From NCBI GenBank assembly GCA_029204225.1, contig CM055097.1:9037593-9101592 (forward strand): 64,000 nucleotides of DNA. Direction: 5' to 3'. Source of the stretch: Diphasiastrum complanatum. Lineage: Eukaryota; Streptophyta; Lycopodiopsida; Lycopodiales; Lycopodiaceae. A program made the translations under genes and the position numbers. Below the pieces are notes generated by a model. The model saw nothing but the letters and a program-made list of their open reading frames with translations. It did not search any database and had not been told where the DNA came from. This document shows, piece after piece, positions 42,481 to 54,291 of the stretch (positions are counted from its first letter, which is position 1; every line of letters starts with the position of its first letter).

Positions 42481-43755
42481 TGTCGTACTATACCAACAAG
42501 GTTAATATAGATTTTGTAGTAAATAATGTCAAACTCACAGAGGACAGCGTTAGAAAATTATGTATTTGGTACAATTTATGATTTATTTTGAGTGAAGTGA
42601 CTTCGGGCGTTATTTTGGTTGTCAACAGACATTAAAAAGTAACCAGTATTACTTGTGTTGGGGGTGTGTAGTGTTAATAATTCCAGAACAGCAGTCTTGC
42701 CTCTATCAAATCGAATGAAATGCATTCTACAGGTGAGATGTTATCAGAGTAGTACAATAGTACTACACTCTGGCTGATTAACGTGTCAACAAAGAGTCGA
42801 GAAATGTTCGATATATTCGTGGTTGTGTAGACATTTAATTAATCGTGTTCGCGAATTGTTAGTTTCTAGACAGAAGTCCTCAACAACTTAAGTCCAAGGT
42901 TATGGTTAAAGATCACGAATAGTTTTAGAGCACGTTAGAAACTTATGTCAATTACAAGCAAGAACATAGATCAAAGACTCAATTCTTCAGACATGGACTG
43001 TCATCTCAAATGTATACATACAGTTTTATTCAATGATCGTGCTAGACTGTACCAAATGTAGACGTTATTCAAGTGTCGAAAAGAAAGTATTCGCGACAGA
43101 CGAATAAGATGATTTTAAGACAGTTCTTTAGAGCATGTTTTACGGATACACAGCAAACGACTGTAATGCGCTAGAGAGTCTATCTGACCAAAGTGTAATT
43201 CATGTAATGCATTAGAGATTGCTAGTAGACTCAAGATCACTCACACTCAATAGTGCGGAGAACAGAGATAAGGGAGAATAACTCTCAACACTCTATTCAC
43301 TTCTTCAACCTCTTACAAATACATAAACTCTTCTCTCTCGATGGTCGAGACTGAAGCGTGTGATCAATATATGTTCTACGGGGCGAACAAACACACCTCT
43401 AAAATAACAGGTGCATCGCTCCCGTGAAAAGGTCTAGTTAACAATTAGGTTGAGTATATGTTCAATTATACCATAAGAGGTATATTTAACTAAGAGTTAA
43501 AATTACTCTAGTTTAATATGTCGATTCATATCTAGTCGTTTCGCATGGATGACCTAATAAAGGCTATCCAAGGCAATGTTTTCTCTTTTAAAGGCCTCGT
43601 CCTTAAATACAAGGCAAGTACTTAGGAGATATATTCTCAAAAAATGACTTAGGCCTCTTCATGATTTATATTTATCCAGCTCATATCTTCATTTTCGAGT
43701 ATATCATGCCATATTTAAGTTGATATTCAATATTTAACAATTTCGTGACATCACA
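42481..43755 (-). repeat. 3' LTR of the complete gypsy element
   Basis: Plus-strand ends TGTCGTACTATACC and GTGACATCACA. About 44 bp longer than the other LTR, owing to small indels such as one near 42830-42890. In element orientation it follows the PPT at 43757-43768. Confidence 0.95.
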
Positions 43756-43756
43756 T

Positions 43757-43768
43757 ATCCCCTTTCTC
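43757..43768 (-). other. polypurine tract
   Basis: On the minus strand GAGAAAGGGGATA runs into the TGTGATG start of the 3' LTR; the primer for second-strand synthesis. Confidence 0.85.
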
Positions 43769-44082
43769 AAATGTGAAACGTCCTCGTGAACATATAATCT
43801 TTATTTCGAGGATCATTCTCGAAACATTCTGTTCTTCAGTTTTTTGTTAAGGCGAAAAGATATTTCTTCATATGATTCTTCCTTTAGATATTTCTTCGGC
43901 TTAGAGAATATGTGCCTTTGGTGTTTCTTTTGAATTAAATAGGTTGATTTGATTTGATCTTTGAATTATTGATGAGAACTGGAATCAAATTTCAAAACAT
44001 CTTCAAAACTTCACAGATTTGGATTCAACATCAGATAGAAATATCACCACAACATAGGCAACAATGAATATTCACGAAAGAT

Positions 44083-45237
44083 TCAATTCTTCACGTAGTT
44101 TTGGGCTAACTCCAAATTTTGTTGAGCCTCATATAACATCAAGTCTTCCTTTGATTTTGTATAACAGCCAACTGGTAGGTTGCCAAATTCTTCAAGCTTA
44201 ACCGAGAGCAATGTTCCATCAAACAGCTCATGAGTTAACTTTCTATCTTCATCTGAATAACTACGAAGTGTGATTTCTTTACAATAGCGAGCTGAAAATC
44301 TTATAAAAGAACTTTTAACGTAAAGCTTTTGGACAAAAAAAACAATGTCTTTGCTGCAAAATTTCCAAACTGCCAAAATGAATATGTACAAAATTGCTTA
44401 TAACGAAGTGACTTCCTTCGATCTTGTAGATTGTGTCGAATCTCCGCAAAATAATCAACAAGGTTTTGCTCCCAATCTACGTAAAGACTGAAAAGTTCTG
44501 GATAGGCCATAATTACATTGATCAGCAAACCTGCATCATTAAAGGCGCCTAAATCCGCAACACCTTTTGGTTTGTACAATTGGAACTGTGACTTTCGCTT
44601 CCACAAATGTCGCTTATTGTCTTCATTTCGCAAAAATTGAAATTCTTTAATACGAATGTATTCGAGAGCATACATAGCAGAAGAGCCTATGTATAACTCA
44701 GCTAAACCGAAAGGCATGTTATGTGATTCGAACGAGTCGATCTTCTCGTAAGACTCCTTGAGAGAGTCTTGAAACTTTTGATCTGCTTCTATCAGGTCCA
44801 AAATGTTCTTCTGATTGTGTCGATCAAATATATCTCAGTCACTAAATTCTTGGCTCTGCTGGTCATGGATGTAAACCACCGGGGCTAGTTGTCAGGTCTT
44901 CATCAGTTGCCCCGATGTCTTCTACTGCAGCTGCTCGAGTCTTGGCTGAAGTGTCGAATGGAGTTTCATCTTCATCTGAAGCGCTTGAACTCTTCATCTA
45001 CTTCTGTGAGGTTGAAGCAGAGGCTGGCTTTGATGAGTTTGCAGCAGCAACTCCATCTGTATCCATGGCGGTCGTAACAATTGCATCCGTCTGAGAGGCT
45101 ACAACATCAATTTCCATAGTAGTTGTAGTTGCTACCTCGATTGCTGGCGCAACCGCTGCTATAGTGGCTATGGTAGGAACGATCAGGAGGTTGGAGAGGT
45201 CTATTGGTCTTGGCCTTCTCGCAAGATCCTAAAAAAT
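44083..45237 (-). pseudogene. extra ORF of the gypsy element, downstream of integrase, unknown function
   Basis: Between integrase and 3' LTR. From about 45237 an Ala/Thr/Ser-rich stretch (TIATIAAVAPAIEVATTTTM) with stops; then frame 44801-44301 (MDLIEADQKFQDSLKESYEK, MPFGLAELYIGSSAMYALEY, YVDWEQNLVDYFAEIRHNLQ) and, after a frameshift near 44330, frame 44391-44083 (ITLRSYSDEDRKLTHELFDG). About 240 residues without the first stretch. The position is that of env-like or accessory ORFs in some plant gypsy lineages, but no signal peptide, membrane segment or known domain is seen, so it should not be called env. Part of it resembles the ORF at 41.1-41.9 kb. Confidence 0.6.
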
Positions 45238-45239
45238 GA

Positions 45240-45700
45240 TAGAGAAACTAACGAAAGAATCTCAAAAGAGTTTTAGTAAGATACTAGAAACTTTCTCGAA
45301 ATATTCTCAAAAAGATATAGTAGAAAAATAACTCAAAAGAATTAAAGGAAAATTGCTAGAAAATTTTTCAAAAAATTAGAGAAAGATGCTAGAAAGGTCC
45401 TAGAACAATTCTCGAAAACAATCCGCAAAAATTAAAACATGTTTTGATTACAAATTGAGTGTCACGAGAAATTCTCGAAAAATTCTCAAAAACACTTTGG
45501 AAATGTCTTGAAAGATTGTAGGAGAAGTCTAGAAAAATTCTCGAAAAGTTCTCGACAGGATTCTTAAAAAAAACATTTCTGGAAAAAATGTTGGAAGGCG
45601 TCTAGAAATATTCTCGAAAAGATTCTAAAAAGGTCATGAAAAATTCTCAAAAAATTTGAAAAATAATGAGAATTAAAAAGATTCTGGTCAAAGGTATTTT
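45240..45700 (-). repeat. ATTCTCGAAAA short-repeat array between integrase and extra ORF
   Basis: A-rich stretch in which ATTCTCGAAAA / CTAGAAA units recur irregularly; the palindrome-like TTCTCGAA occurs at least five times. It lies inside the complete gypsy element. Confidence 0.7.
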
Positions 45701-45840
45701 CTTGAGTTTGGACCCATTAATTCGTGTTGGTAATAGTTCGTTTCAAGTGATTGGAGTTTTACAGAACCATTCTCAAACACCTCTATAACTTTATAAGGTC
45801 CAAGCCATCTCATATGAAGTTTTCCAGGGAACTTTTGATG

Positions 45841-46860
45841 TCAACTATCATAGATCAGCGCAAAGTCATCAGCTTTAAGATCACATTTTCTGATACAACT
45901 ATCATACTTTTTCTTTCGTTGTTCTTGGATTTCCTCCGTTAATTTTTGTGAATTTATACGAGCTTCAGATAGCTCTTCAATAGTGGTCAACCTTTCATTA
46001 ATACATTCAACATCTGTTTGTTGAGCTTGAATACGAAAAGTTGTCACCTCAAATTCAATAGGTAAAATAGGATGCATACCATAAGTAAGGAAATATGGTG
46101 TTTGCTTCGTCGTGATCTTTTCTGTGTTTCGATAAGCCCAGAGAACTGATGGTAATTTCCGATCCCAATCAGTCGCATGCGCAATAGTAATCTTGTTCAG
46201 GATCTTACATAATATTCCATTAGCTCTCTCAGTCAACCCATTTGCTTTTGGATTATAAGGGATTGTCTTTCTGTGTTTAATTAGAAAATATGTTGTCAGC
46301 AGCCATATTGTGTCATACTAGAAAATGTGTACCATGGTCACTTACTAGTTCAAGAGGACAACCATATCTTGAATAAGAACGTCGCGACAGTTTTCGCATC
46401 GTTTCGTTTCGTCGCTTCTACTTCAGCATTCTTTGTAGCATAATCCGTTGCAACAAAAATATAACGTCACTTAGTATGTCGAGTCACAAGTTTGATTGGA
46501 CCGACAAAGTCAATCCCCCGCTTCTCAAATGGTGCAAGAGGTAGGATTGGTGTCAACGACCAATTCATTGCTTTTGTTGGCTTACCAGATCTCTGACATG
46601 GATCACACGAACGAATATAATTCGATACATCCTTGAACATAGTTGGCTACCAGTATTTGGCAGTCAATATCTTATTAACAGTGTTCTTTAAAGCAAAGTG
46701 TCCTCCAACATCCTCTGAATGTAAGGCTTGAACAACCTTTTTAATATCTGCTGTTTTGAGGCATCTTCTTAGTTGATGATCAGCACCAAGCTTGTACAGG
46801 ACATTGTTAATAATCGTATAAGGTGCTATCTTATATTGAAAAACTGTCTTTTTCTCCAAT
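45841..46860 (-). pseudogene. gypsy integrase of the complete element
   Basis: Frame 46859-46647 has the zinc-binding lead (YKLGADHQLRRCLKTADI, LHSEDVGGHFALKNTVNKIL). The central core (46640-46240) is readable only with stops (CDPCQRSGKP-, DFVGPIKL-like). Frame 46236-45841 has MTERANGILCKILNKITIAH, WDRKLPSVLWAYRNTEKITT and TPYFLTYGMHPILPIEFEV, the C-terminal core, then a Lys/Glu-rich tail. No chromodomain. Confidence 0.85.
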
Positions 46861-47079
46861 CATAACCATCCGGATATATCTGATCCTTGAGATAAGTAAT
46901 GATATCAGAATATAACGAATTCGTAGATGAAATTTCAAATAGATTTCGTCTGGAAAATCATCATTAATTGGTTTTTCAATTTTTCCCGTGTTGAGTCGCA
47001 ATAGATAATCAACATTCGTATGATATTTTCCTTGGCAAAGTTCTACTTGATAAGTGAATTTCTGCTGAGGTAGAACCCA

Positions 47080-47440
47080 TCGAGCAATTCATCCTGATAA
47101 ATCTGGTTTATTCACAAGATACTTTAAAGCATAGTGATCAATATGAAAAATAAAAGCATATCCCAACAAATAATGTTGAAATTTTTTAACAGTAAAAATC
47201 ATTCTGAGTGCTTCCCTTTCTGTAGCTGAATAATTCTTCTTCGAGGCACTAAGCTGTCGACTCGCATAGTATATGGGATGATCTTTCTTCTGATCGTCCT
47301 TCTGGCTTAGATAGATGCCAATAGCAAATGCAGAAACATCAACATAACTATGTGGTCTCAGAATAGGAGCATTGATCAATCTCTGCTTAAGTTCTGCGAA
47401 TGCTTTCTTCGTCCAAAAGTATTCCACTTGTTTCTTGAGT
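47080..47440 (-). pseudogene. gypsy RNase H of the complete element
   Basis: Frame 47427-47089 reads FWTKKAFAELKQRLINAPIL, HSYVDVSAFAIGIYLSQKD, YYASRQLSASKKNYSATERE and FHIDHYALKYLVNKPDLSG. The usual DASD is VDVSA. Ends at a stop before the integrase linker. Confidence 0.85.
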
Positions 47441-47544
47441 AGATGCGTAAGGTAAGTAGCAATAGAAGCATGATTTTGGATAAATCTCCGATAATAGCCG
47501 ACATGTCCTAAGAAAGCTCTTAGTTCACGTAGATTGGTTGGTAT

Positions 47545-48240
47545 CTAGAGGTTCTTCATAAGCTCGACTTTATCTTTATCGACTTCTATTCCTCTGTTTG
47601 ATATTTTGTGTCCCAGTAAAATTCCTTTTTTCATACCGAAAAAATATTTCTCTGGGTGAAGGGATAAATAAGTATCGCTACACCGTTGCAATGTAAGTTT
47701 CAGCTTCTGTAGATGTGTCTTTATATCACTATATACACAGAAATCATTAATGAAGATTTCAAGAAAAGTTCTTACGAAGTCAGGGAAAATTAACATCATG
47801 ATTCGCTGTAAAGTCGCTGGTGTGTTGCAAAGACCAAAGGGCATTTTGTTGTAGGCATAAGTGCCCCAATCCATAATAAAGGTAGTCTTTGAACGATCCT
47901 CCTTTCTCACTCCATCTTGATTATAACCAGAGAAACCGTCACAGGAACTGTAACGCTCTTGACCAGGTACCTGATCTAAGATAGAATCAGTGAAGGACAG
48001 AGGATGATGATCCTTCTTTGTGTTAGCATTGAGCTTCCGAAAATCCTGGCATATTTGTATTTTGTCAGTCTTCTTCTTTGGAACAACAACAATGGGTGAA
48101 ACTCATTCACTGCTAAAGACGAGATAGATAATACCTGCCTTAAGGTGCTTGTTGAGTTCGTCTTTAACCATGAGAGAGTACTTTGGATTGAGACAATACT
48201 ATCTCCGTCAAACAAGTACATCATCTTCTTTAAGATCAAT
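47545..48240 (-). pseudogene. gypsy reverse transcriptase with altered active site
   Basis: The N-terminal part (48240-47976, frame with stops) reads SPIVVVPKKKTDKIQICQDF, RKLNANTKKDHHPLSF and CDGFSGYNQ. Frame 47910-47545 continues TTFIMDWGTYAYNKMPFGLC, NTPATLQRIMM and LEIFINDFCVYSD. The usual Y/F-L-D-D appears as F-I-N-D (47754-47743), losing the first catalytic Asp. Then HPEKYFFGMKKGILLGH and IEVDKDKVELMKNL. Confidence 0.87.
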
Positions 48241-48875
48241 ACGGTGCTCTCCGAATTCTGTAGGTATACCTTTCAAATTGTCGAGCGACCAGACAAAAAC
48301 ATCTTGGTACTCCTTCAATAATTCCGTGAATTCCCCTAATTCCATTTCTCCAAGTGACTTTGAAACATGCACAAATATATCCGATGCAAGTTCAGTAGTT
48401 CAGTAGAATCTGGTAGAATGATATTTTCTATCATACTGGCCTTGGTATGGCCATGAATTTTGCACATGGTTGACTCCATAGATATATTCTTGTCGTCAGC
48501 CTGGTTCTTAATACCAAATCCGTGTTCAGATTCGTCACTCGAATCATCATCAAACTCTTTAGAGTTTGTGTCTACAACGTTAATTTCTTCATTCAAAACA
48601 TCCGCTTCAGCGTTGCAGGCATCGAAGAATCCTTCTTCGTCAATATTCTCATAGCATTTGAAATATTGCACTTCGATGTCAGATGCATTGGAAAGAATAT
48701 TTATTGCATAAGAAGAATCTTTTGAGGTAAAACTGGTGTCAGACAAAGGAGTTTCACCTTCATATTTGTCACGACTCCAAGTAATTATTTGGTCTACTGG
48801 CTTACCCCAATTATTGGTCTCACCAGCCTGAAATCTCAACTCTCTGGATTTCCAATGAATACTTGCATTTGATTG

Positions 48876-49743
48876 CTAAAGCCAGGGCCGTCCAATTAGC
48901 ACAAAATAAAATGGCAAACCAAGTGGTTTGATAACTATGAAATTCATTGTGAAAGACTTGGCTTGAATGTAAACAGTAACATCCTTCAATTCTCCAATAG
49001 ATTTTCGTCGCGTTGAATAAGCTAACTTGATATTTCGCTGTGTCGGTTGAATGTCAGTCAGTCCCAAAGCATGAGCTGTGTCTTCTGTTGTTATGTTCAC
49101 GCTTGAACCAGAATCTATCGGCACTTTTTCAAACAAACATCCCGCAATGGTAACATCAATTTCAGGTGCGCCGAGATCTCCTAAATCAATAGACAATACA
49201 CCAGCATCTAGCAAAGAAAATTTTTTCTTCTTTTTAGGGGCAAAAGGCCTTTCAGTTGCTTTCGATAATAAGTGTTTCTGCCAACAATTGCTCAAAAGTG
49301 ATGTTTGGACAAACAGATCCAATATCAGTCACTATATCATAGTCCTTTGTCTTTGATTTCGAGATTGGCTTGTCAATAACAGCACTAGACAATTTAGTCT
49401 TCGGTAGTTCATCGTCCCCTTCCTCGAACGTGACCACCTTCTCTACAATAGCTGATTGAAGTTCATTGTTGATAATTTCTTTCGCTTCTGTTGAGATGTC
49501 TTTTGCAGCATTGCGATCATAGTCGAGGTCATATTTAAGATCTTCTTTGGTTGTAGATTTGTTCGTTGACTTGCTAGAAGATTTCTTCTTCGAAGAGTTT
49601 TTGCGCTTTGTTGAAGATTTATGTTTGGGTTTTGAGGAGCCTTTGTTTCTCGTTGTGACTTTGAATATCTTCTCTACGTCACTTGGCCAGGACTGGTCTT
49701 CTATCTTCGCCAATTTTCCTTCAATTATATCAATCCTCTGCAC
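48876..49743 (-). pseudogene. gypsy protease region
   Basis: Frame 49743-49252 is a Lys/Ser-rich linker (SSTKRKNSSKKKSSSKSTNK). Frame 49322-48876 carries the aspartic protease: LFEKVPIDSGSSVNITTEDT with D-S-G, and FVLIGRPWL near the end, the usual second protease block. Confidence 0.85.
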
Positions 49744-49770
49744 AACAACATCAGTCGAAGCTTTTGCTTT

Positions 49771-51192
49771 CTAGTCTATAGCAACTGGTGTTGCTACATA
49801 CTGGTACTTAGGTCGCGGCTTTTGCAGCTGAGGACAATTAGGATACTTGTGGCTAGGCTCCCTATAGTTCGAGCATAACGGTACATAATCAATCGACTTT
49901 TGTGGTTGAGGACAGTCATTCAAAAAATGTCCCGGCTCTCCACAATTGTAACAGTTGCCCGACACTGCTTCATTGGTAGTCTAACGAATTTAGGAGGATT
50001 GTGTCTTCTTGGTGCAAACTTTGGTCTATCCTTCTGGGCTGATGTTGCAGTACCCTGAACATAATTAGTAGTCGCATCATTCTGAAAAATAAAAAGTACC
50101 TCCTGGGTAGGATCTTCAATATACTTTACATTCACAGTGGTGCAATCTTCCTTAGTATGTCCAGAAGTTCCACATTTCATACACCACATTCCCGAGTTGG
50201 AAGAGTAAGCTTTTGGTCTTTTGTCTGCAACTTCAGAGATCTGCACTTTCAAATCATTAAACCTTTTATTAAGATCAGCTATATTACTCTTCCAAAGCTT
50301 TTCAACTTTAAAAGTTGACGACTTATCCTCGATGGTTTTCGTGTCATCCTTTCGTTTGGATCGTCGTTTATTTTTTTTATCTCCTTTATCAGCTTCTAAT
50401 TCTGATGAATCACTCACTGCTTTCGGACTTCGAGCTTGAACAACTGATACTTGAGTCAAAATTTGAATCATCTTCGCTATCACTAGAATCAGTTTTAGAC
50501 TTACGAGATCTTTTAGTTGAGCGTCGATTTAGGGTTAGTTTTGAGGTCTCGAAGTTCTCAGCACTAGCTATTATTGCTGCTAAGGAGGTCAGGTCCCCTT
50601 GTCGACAATATCGATCAATCTTTGGTGGTAAATCAGCCAAAAACCATTCGATCCGCATATCAACGGGATATACACTGGTTAGTTTTCCTATAAGATTCTT
50701 AACCTTTCGTGTATATTTTCAAAGGGATTCTTTAGTCTTCTTCTGAAGATTGTTTAGACGTCCGAGAATTCTAGATTTATAACCGATTTCTCTGAATTGG
50801 TTCAAAAATGCATCTTTCAGTAGTAACCAGGTTCCTACACGGCCTAGTTCAACTTGACTGTACCATATGCGTGCCTGCTTTCTCAGCAGACCCAGAAAGA
50901 TTTGCAGTTTGTATATGTCTGTTTCTTCGTTATTTGCATTAGCAATTGACTCAAATTGCGAGACATAGTTATCTGCATCATCTGAAGTAGCCCCTTTAAA
51001 ATAATCATACCTACTTTTTGAGATAGAAGTGAAACGTGCAACAGGACCCTCCATACCAAAGCTAATTAGGAGTTCAAGTAACTGGTTAGTGATCTCGTCG
51101 AGATTTCTTCGACTCGCACTCTCACTCTATCTTCGTAAAAATTCCTCTCTAAGCTTACGGTATTGTTCTAATCAAGATTCTCTATCTGACAT
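49771..51192 (-). pseudogene. gypsy Gag of the complete element
   Basis: Starts at ATG 51192 (MSDRES) in a frame that has two early stops, then stays in phase with GPVARFTSISKSRYDYFKG. The Gag core has DADNYVSQFESIANANNE, LRKQARIWYSQVELG and WLLLKDAFLNQFREIGYKS. After frameshifts, acidic/Ser-rich sequence leads to knuckles: MKCGTSGHTKEDC, CYNCGEPGHFLNDC, and a degraded CSNYREPSHKYPNC. Gag would form the particle and package RNA. Broken into at least four frames. Confidence 0.85.
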
Positions 51193-51243
51193 ACACTAGA
51201 AATGGAGATGGATGTGTCAGTTTTCTTATAACATTTCTAAGCT

Positions 51244-51263
51244 ATCCCCGACAACAGCGCCAA
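51244..51263 (-). other. primer binding site, tRNA-Asp type
   Basis: On the minus strand TTGGCGCTGTTGTCGGGGAT, 11 bases inside the 5' LTR. It matches TGGCGCCGTTGCCGGGGA, complementary to the tRNA-Asp 3' end, at 16 of 18 positions. Confidence 0.85.
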
Positions 51264-51274
51264 AAATTGGTATA

Positions 51275-52505
51275 TGTCGTACTATACCAACAAGGTTAAT
51301 ATAGATTTCGTAGTAAATAATGTCGAACCCACAGAGGACAACGTTAGAAAGTTATGTATTTGGTACAATTTATGATTTATTTTGAGTGAAGTGGCTTCGG
51401 GCGTTATTCCGGTTGTCAACAAACATTAGAAAGTAACCAATATTACTTGTGTTGGGGGTGTGTAGTATTAATAATTCCAGAACAGCAGTCTTGTCTCTAT
51501 CAAATCGAATGAAATGCATTCTACATGTGAAACGTTATCAGAGTAGTACATCAGTACTACACTCCGGCTGATTAAGGTGTCAACAGAGAGTCGAGAAATG
51601 TTCGATGTATTCGTGGTTGTGTAGATAATTACAGAAGTCCTCTTAAGTCCAAGGTTATGGTTAAAGAGCACGAATAGATTTAGAGCACGTTAGAAACTTA
51701 TGTCAATGACAAGCAAGAACACAGATCAAGGACTCAATTCTTCAGACAGGGACTGTCATCTCAAATGTATACATACAGTTTTATTCAATGATCATGCTAG
51801 ACTGTACCAAATGTAGACGTTATTCGAGTGCCGAAAGGAAAGTATTCACGACAAACGAATAAGATGATTTTAAGACAGTTCTTTAGAGCATGTTTTACGG
51901 ATACACAACAAACGACTGTAATGTGCTAGAGAGTTTGTTTGACCAAAGAGTAATTCATGTAATGCATTAGAGATTGCTAGTAGACTCATGATCACTCACA
52001 CTCAACAGTGCAGAGAACAGAGATAAGGGAGAATAACTTTCAACACTCTATTCACTTCTTCAACCTCTTACAAATACATAAACTCTTCTCTCTCGACAGT
52101 CGAGACTGAAGCGTGTGATCAATATATATTCTACGGGACGAACAAACACACCTCTAAAATAACAGGTGCATCGCTCCCGTGAAAAGGTCTAGTTAAGAAT
52201 TAGGTTGAGTATATGCTCAATTATACCATAAGAGGTATATTTAACTAAGAGTTAAAATTACTGTAATTTAATATTTCAATTCATATCTAGTCGTTTTGCG
52301 TAGATGACCTAATAAAGGCTATCCAAGGCAATGTTTTCTCTTTTAAAAGCCTTGTCCTTAAATACAAGGCAAGTACTTAGGAGATATATTCTCGAAAAAT
52401 GACTTAGGCATCTTCATGATTTATATTTATCCAGCTCATATCTTCATTTTATATCATGCCATATTTAAGTTGATATTCAATACTTAACAATTTCGTGGCA
52501 TCACA
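51275..52505 (-). repeat. 5' LTR of the complete gypsy element
   Basis: Same ends as the 3' LTR (TGTCGTACTATACC ... GTGGCATCACA). Next to the PBS on its inner side and to TSD TGGGT on its outer side. Confidence 0.95.
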
Positions 52506-52510
52506 TGGGT
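52506..52510 (+). repeat. target-site duplication TGGGT, right copy
   Basis: Identical to 42476-42480; marks the insertion of the complete gypsy element. Confidence 0.95.
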
Positions 52511-52712
52511 TAAATCTGGTTCAGTTTGATTCTGATCATGAGAATTCTTCATTTTTGAGAAGTATCGATCGGTTGATCTTATAATCTTTTTCACAGTTTA
52601 GGAATCTAATTTTTCGTCAAGTGAAAGAGATATAGTAGATCTGATCTGAGGTAGTTCCTGATTGAAAAATCTAGATCCAATCTCATTTGTCTGCTTGAAT
52701 TAATTTGTAAAA

Positions 52713-54160
52713 ATGGCTGCCCCTGAGGTGCTCCTCAAGAAGTCAATCCAATCATTGTTAGGAGAGCACCACGTTTGGATCTACCCAAATACAATGGATT
52801 TACAGATCCAGTTAGATTTCTTCATATCTATTCTGAATCTTGTGAAGTCTATGGCGAAGTTTTTTCCTAGGATAAGCTTAAGATTTTTCCTATGGCTTTA
52901 ATGGGTGCAGGACAAGATTGGTACTACAATAAAGATGAAACTGAGCGTACGAATTAGGAGACTGTCAAACGAGCCCTCATCACACAGTTCAAACCTCGAA
53001 AGTTTATGGAAGACATTTTTTTACTCTTAAGTAAAATTAAAATGGAAAAGCAAAAAATGGTTCAAGATTATATTGAACTAGTAAAACGCCTTAGATCTGA
53101 GTGCATACCTGAATTGATTATTGAAGATGCCATGATTATGTGGTTCCTAGCAGGCCTTCCGAAAAGGACCAGATGTGAGCTGAAACGCCACAATGAGTAT
53201 GCGTCTTTGCAAAACGCTATGGATGATGCAATATGGGAGGAGGATGAAGATTCAGACGATGAGCCCAATATCAGTATGTTTTCTTATACATCAGGGCAGA
53301 CCACTACGACATCCACCACTATTGCATCAACAAATGTCAATGCTACTGTAGAGATGATGCTCAATGAGTTCGAGAAACTCGGAAAGAATCAGCAGAAGTA
53401 GATGGAAAAGTTGCAGTCGCAATTTGATGAGAAGATTAAAGCATTGGAAAATTTCCATGGACAAGCAAACAAGGAACCTGAGAAGTTTGCTAAGACTTTT
53501 CCTATGAGAGAAAATGTTTGGTGTTCCATTTGTATGGGAAATCATACAATGAATGAGTGTCCTCAAATAAAAAAAACAATGAAAATCAGTATATTCCATT
53601 TGTGTAATTTGCTTGATCATGAGACTGTTTTATGCAACTTTAATCCTTGGACTATTCAGCAACGGTATGCCCAGATGGGATATCGAGAACCACTTTACGG
53701 AGGAAATCCGATAGCTAGACCTCGTCAATCTGCTCTTGGATATCCGGAACGATTAGCTTTACCTGCCCCACCAAAGCAACCAACTCCTCCTGCTAATCTG
53801 ATGGAACAAAAACCTTATAGAGGTATCGAGCAATGGAATTATAGTAATGATCATGAGAGCGATCCTTCAAAACAGTATGCTATTTATGCTGCCGCGCAAC
53901 AACAAGCATCTAGAAACTGGATCGGAGCACCGCTTGGATGCTTTGCATGTGGAGAAAATCACAAGATTTGCCAAACAAAGACAAATTTGTACCATTCTGT
54001 CATCACTGTGGAGATGGCCATTGCTACAAGGAGTGTCCAGCAAGACCAAAGCTGCCGTCGGCCACAACTCCTATAAATTTGATCACAATCAAGAGAAGAC
54101 TAGCAGCTCAGACTGAACCAAGTGTATCCTTGATGGTGGTTACCAGAGCACAGAAGTAGA
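52713..54160 (+). pseudogene. Gag of the plus-strand gypsy element
   Basis: ATG at 52713 (MAAPEVLLKKSIQSLLGEHH), a frameshift near 52770, then FPMALMGAGQDWYYNKDETE with one stop and the 53006-53401 frame (MVQDYIELVKRLRSECIPEL, MWFLAGLPKRTRCELKRH), all Gag-core. A stop at 53399-53401 separates the 53402-54076 frame, which has a CCHC knuckle CSICMGNHTMNEC. Two more knuckles follow (CFACGENHKI, broken; CHHCGDGHCYKEC in the 53938-54159 frame). The element into which the complete minus-strand gypsy was inserted. Confidence 0.82.
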
Positions 54161-54291
54161 AGGAACCTGTTGCAGTTCCAGCATCTATTGATTGTATACC
54201 ATCTACTGATATACCAACAACATCTGAAGTCTATCCAAATCTTCATGCAGAAAAGAGGAGATACCAAGATATGAGGTAGTGGATTAAACAT

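Larger units (their letters stand above)
42481..52505 (-). mobile_element. complete Ty3/gypsy LTR retrotransposon, 10,025 bp
   Basis: Two LTRs (42481-43755, 1275 bp; 51275-52505, 1231 bp) with TG...CA ends and the 5-bp TSD TGGGT on both sides. Minus-strand order: 5' LTR, PBS of the tRNA-Asp type, gag with CCHC knuckles, protease, RT, RNase H, integrase, an extra ORF, PPT and 3' LTR. The PBS is the type common in Athila/Tat-group gypsy elements; no chromodomain is seen. Stops and frameshifts break gag and pol, and the RT active-site motif is altered. The LTRs differ by scattered substitutions and small indels, so the insertion is not very recent. It is inserted in the 5' region of a plus-strand gypsy element. 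Confidence 0.95.

Noticed and set aside
44083-44801. Calling the extra gypsy ORF an env gene
   Set aside because: No signal peptide, transmembrane segment or cleavage site is visible; only its position suggests env.
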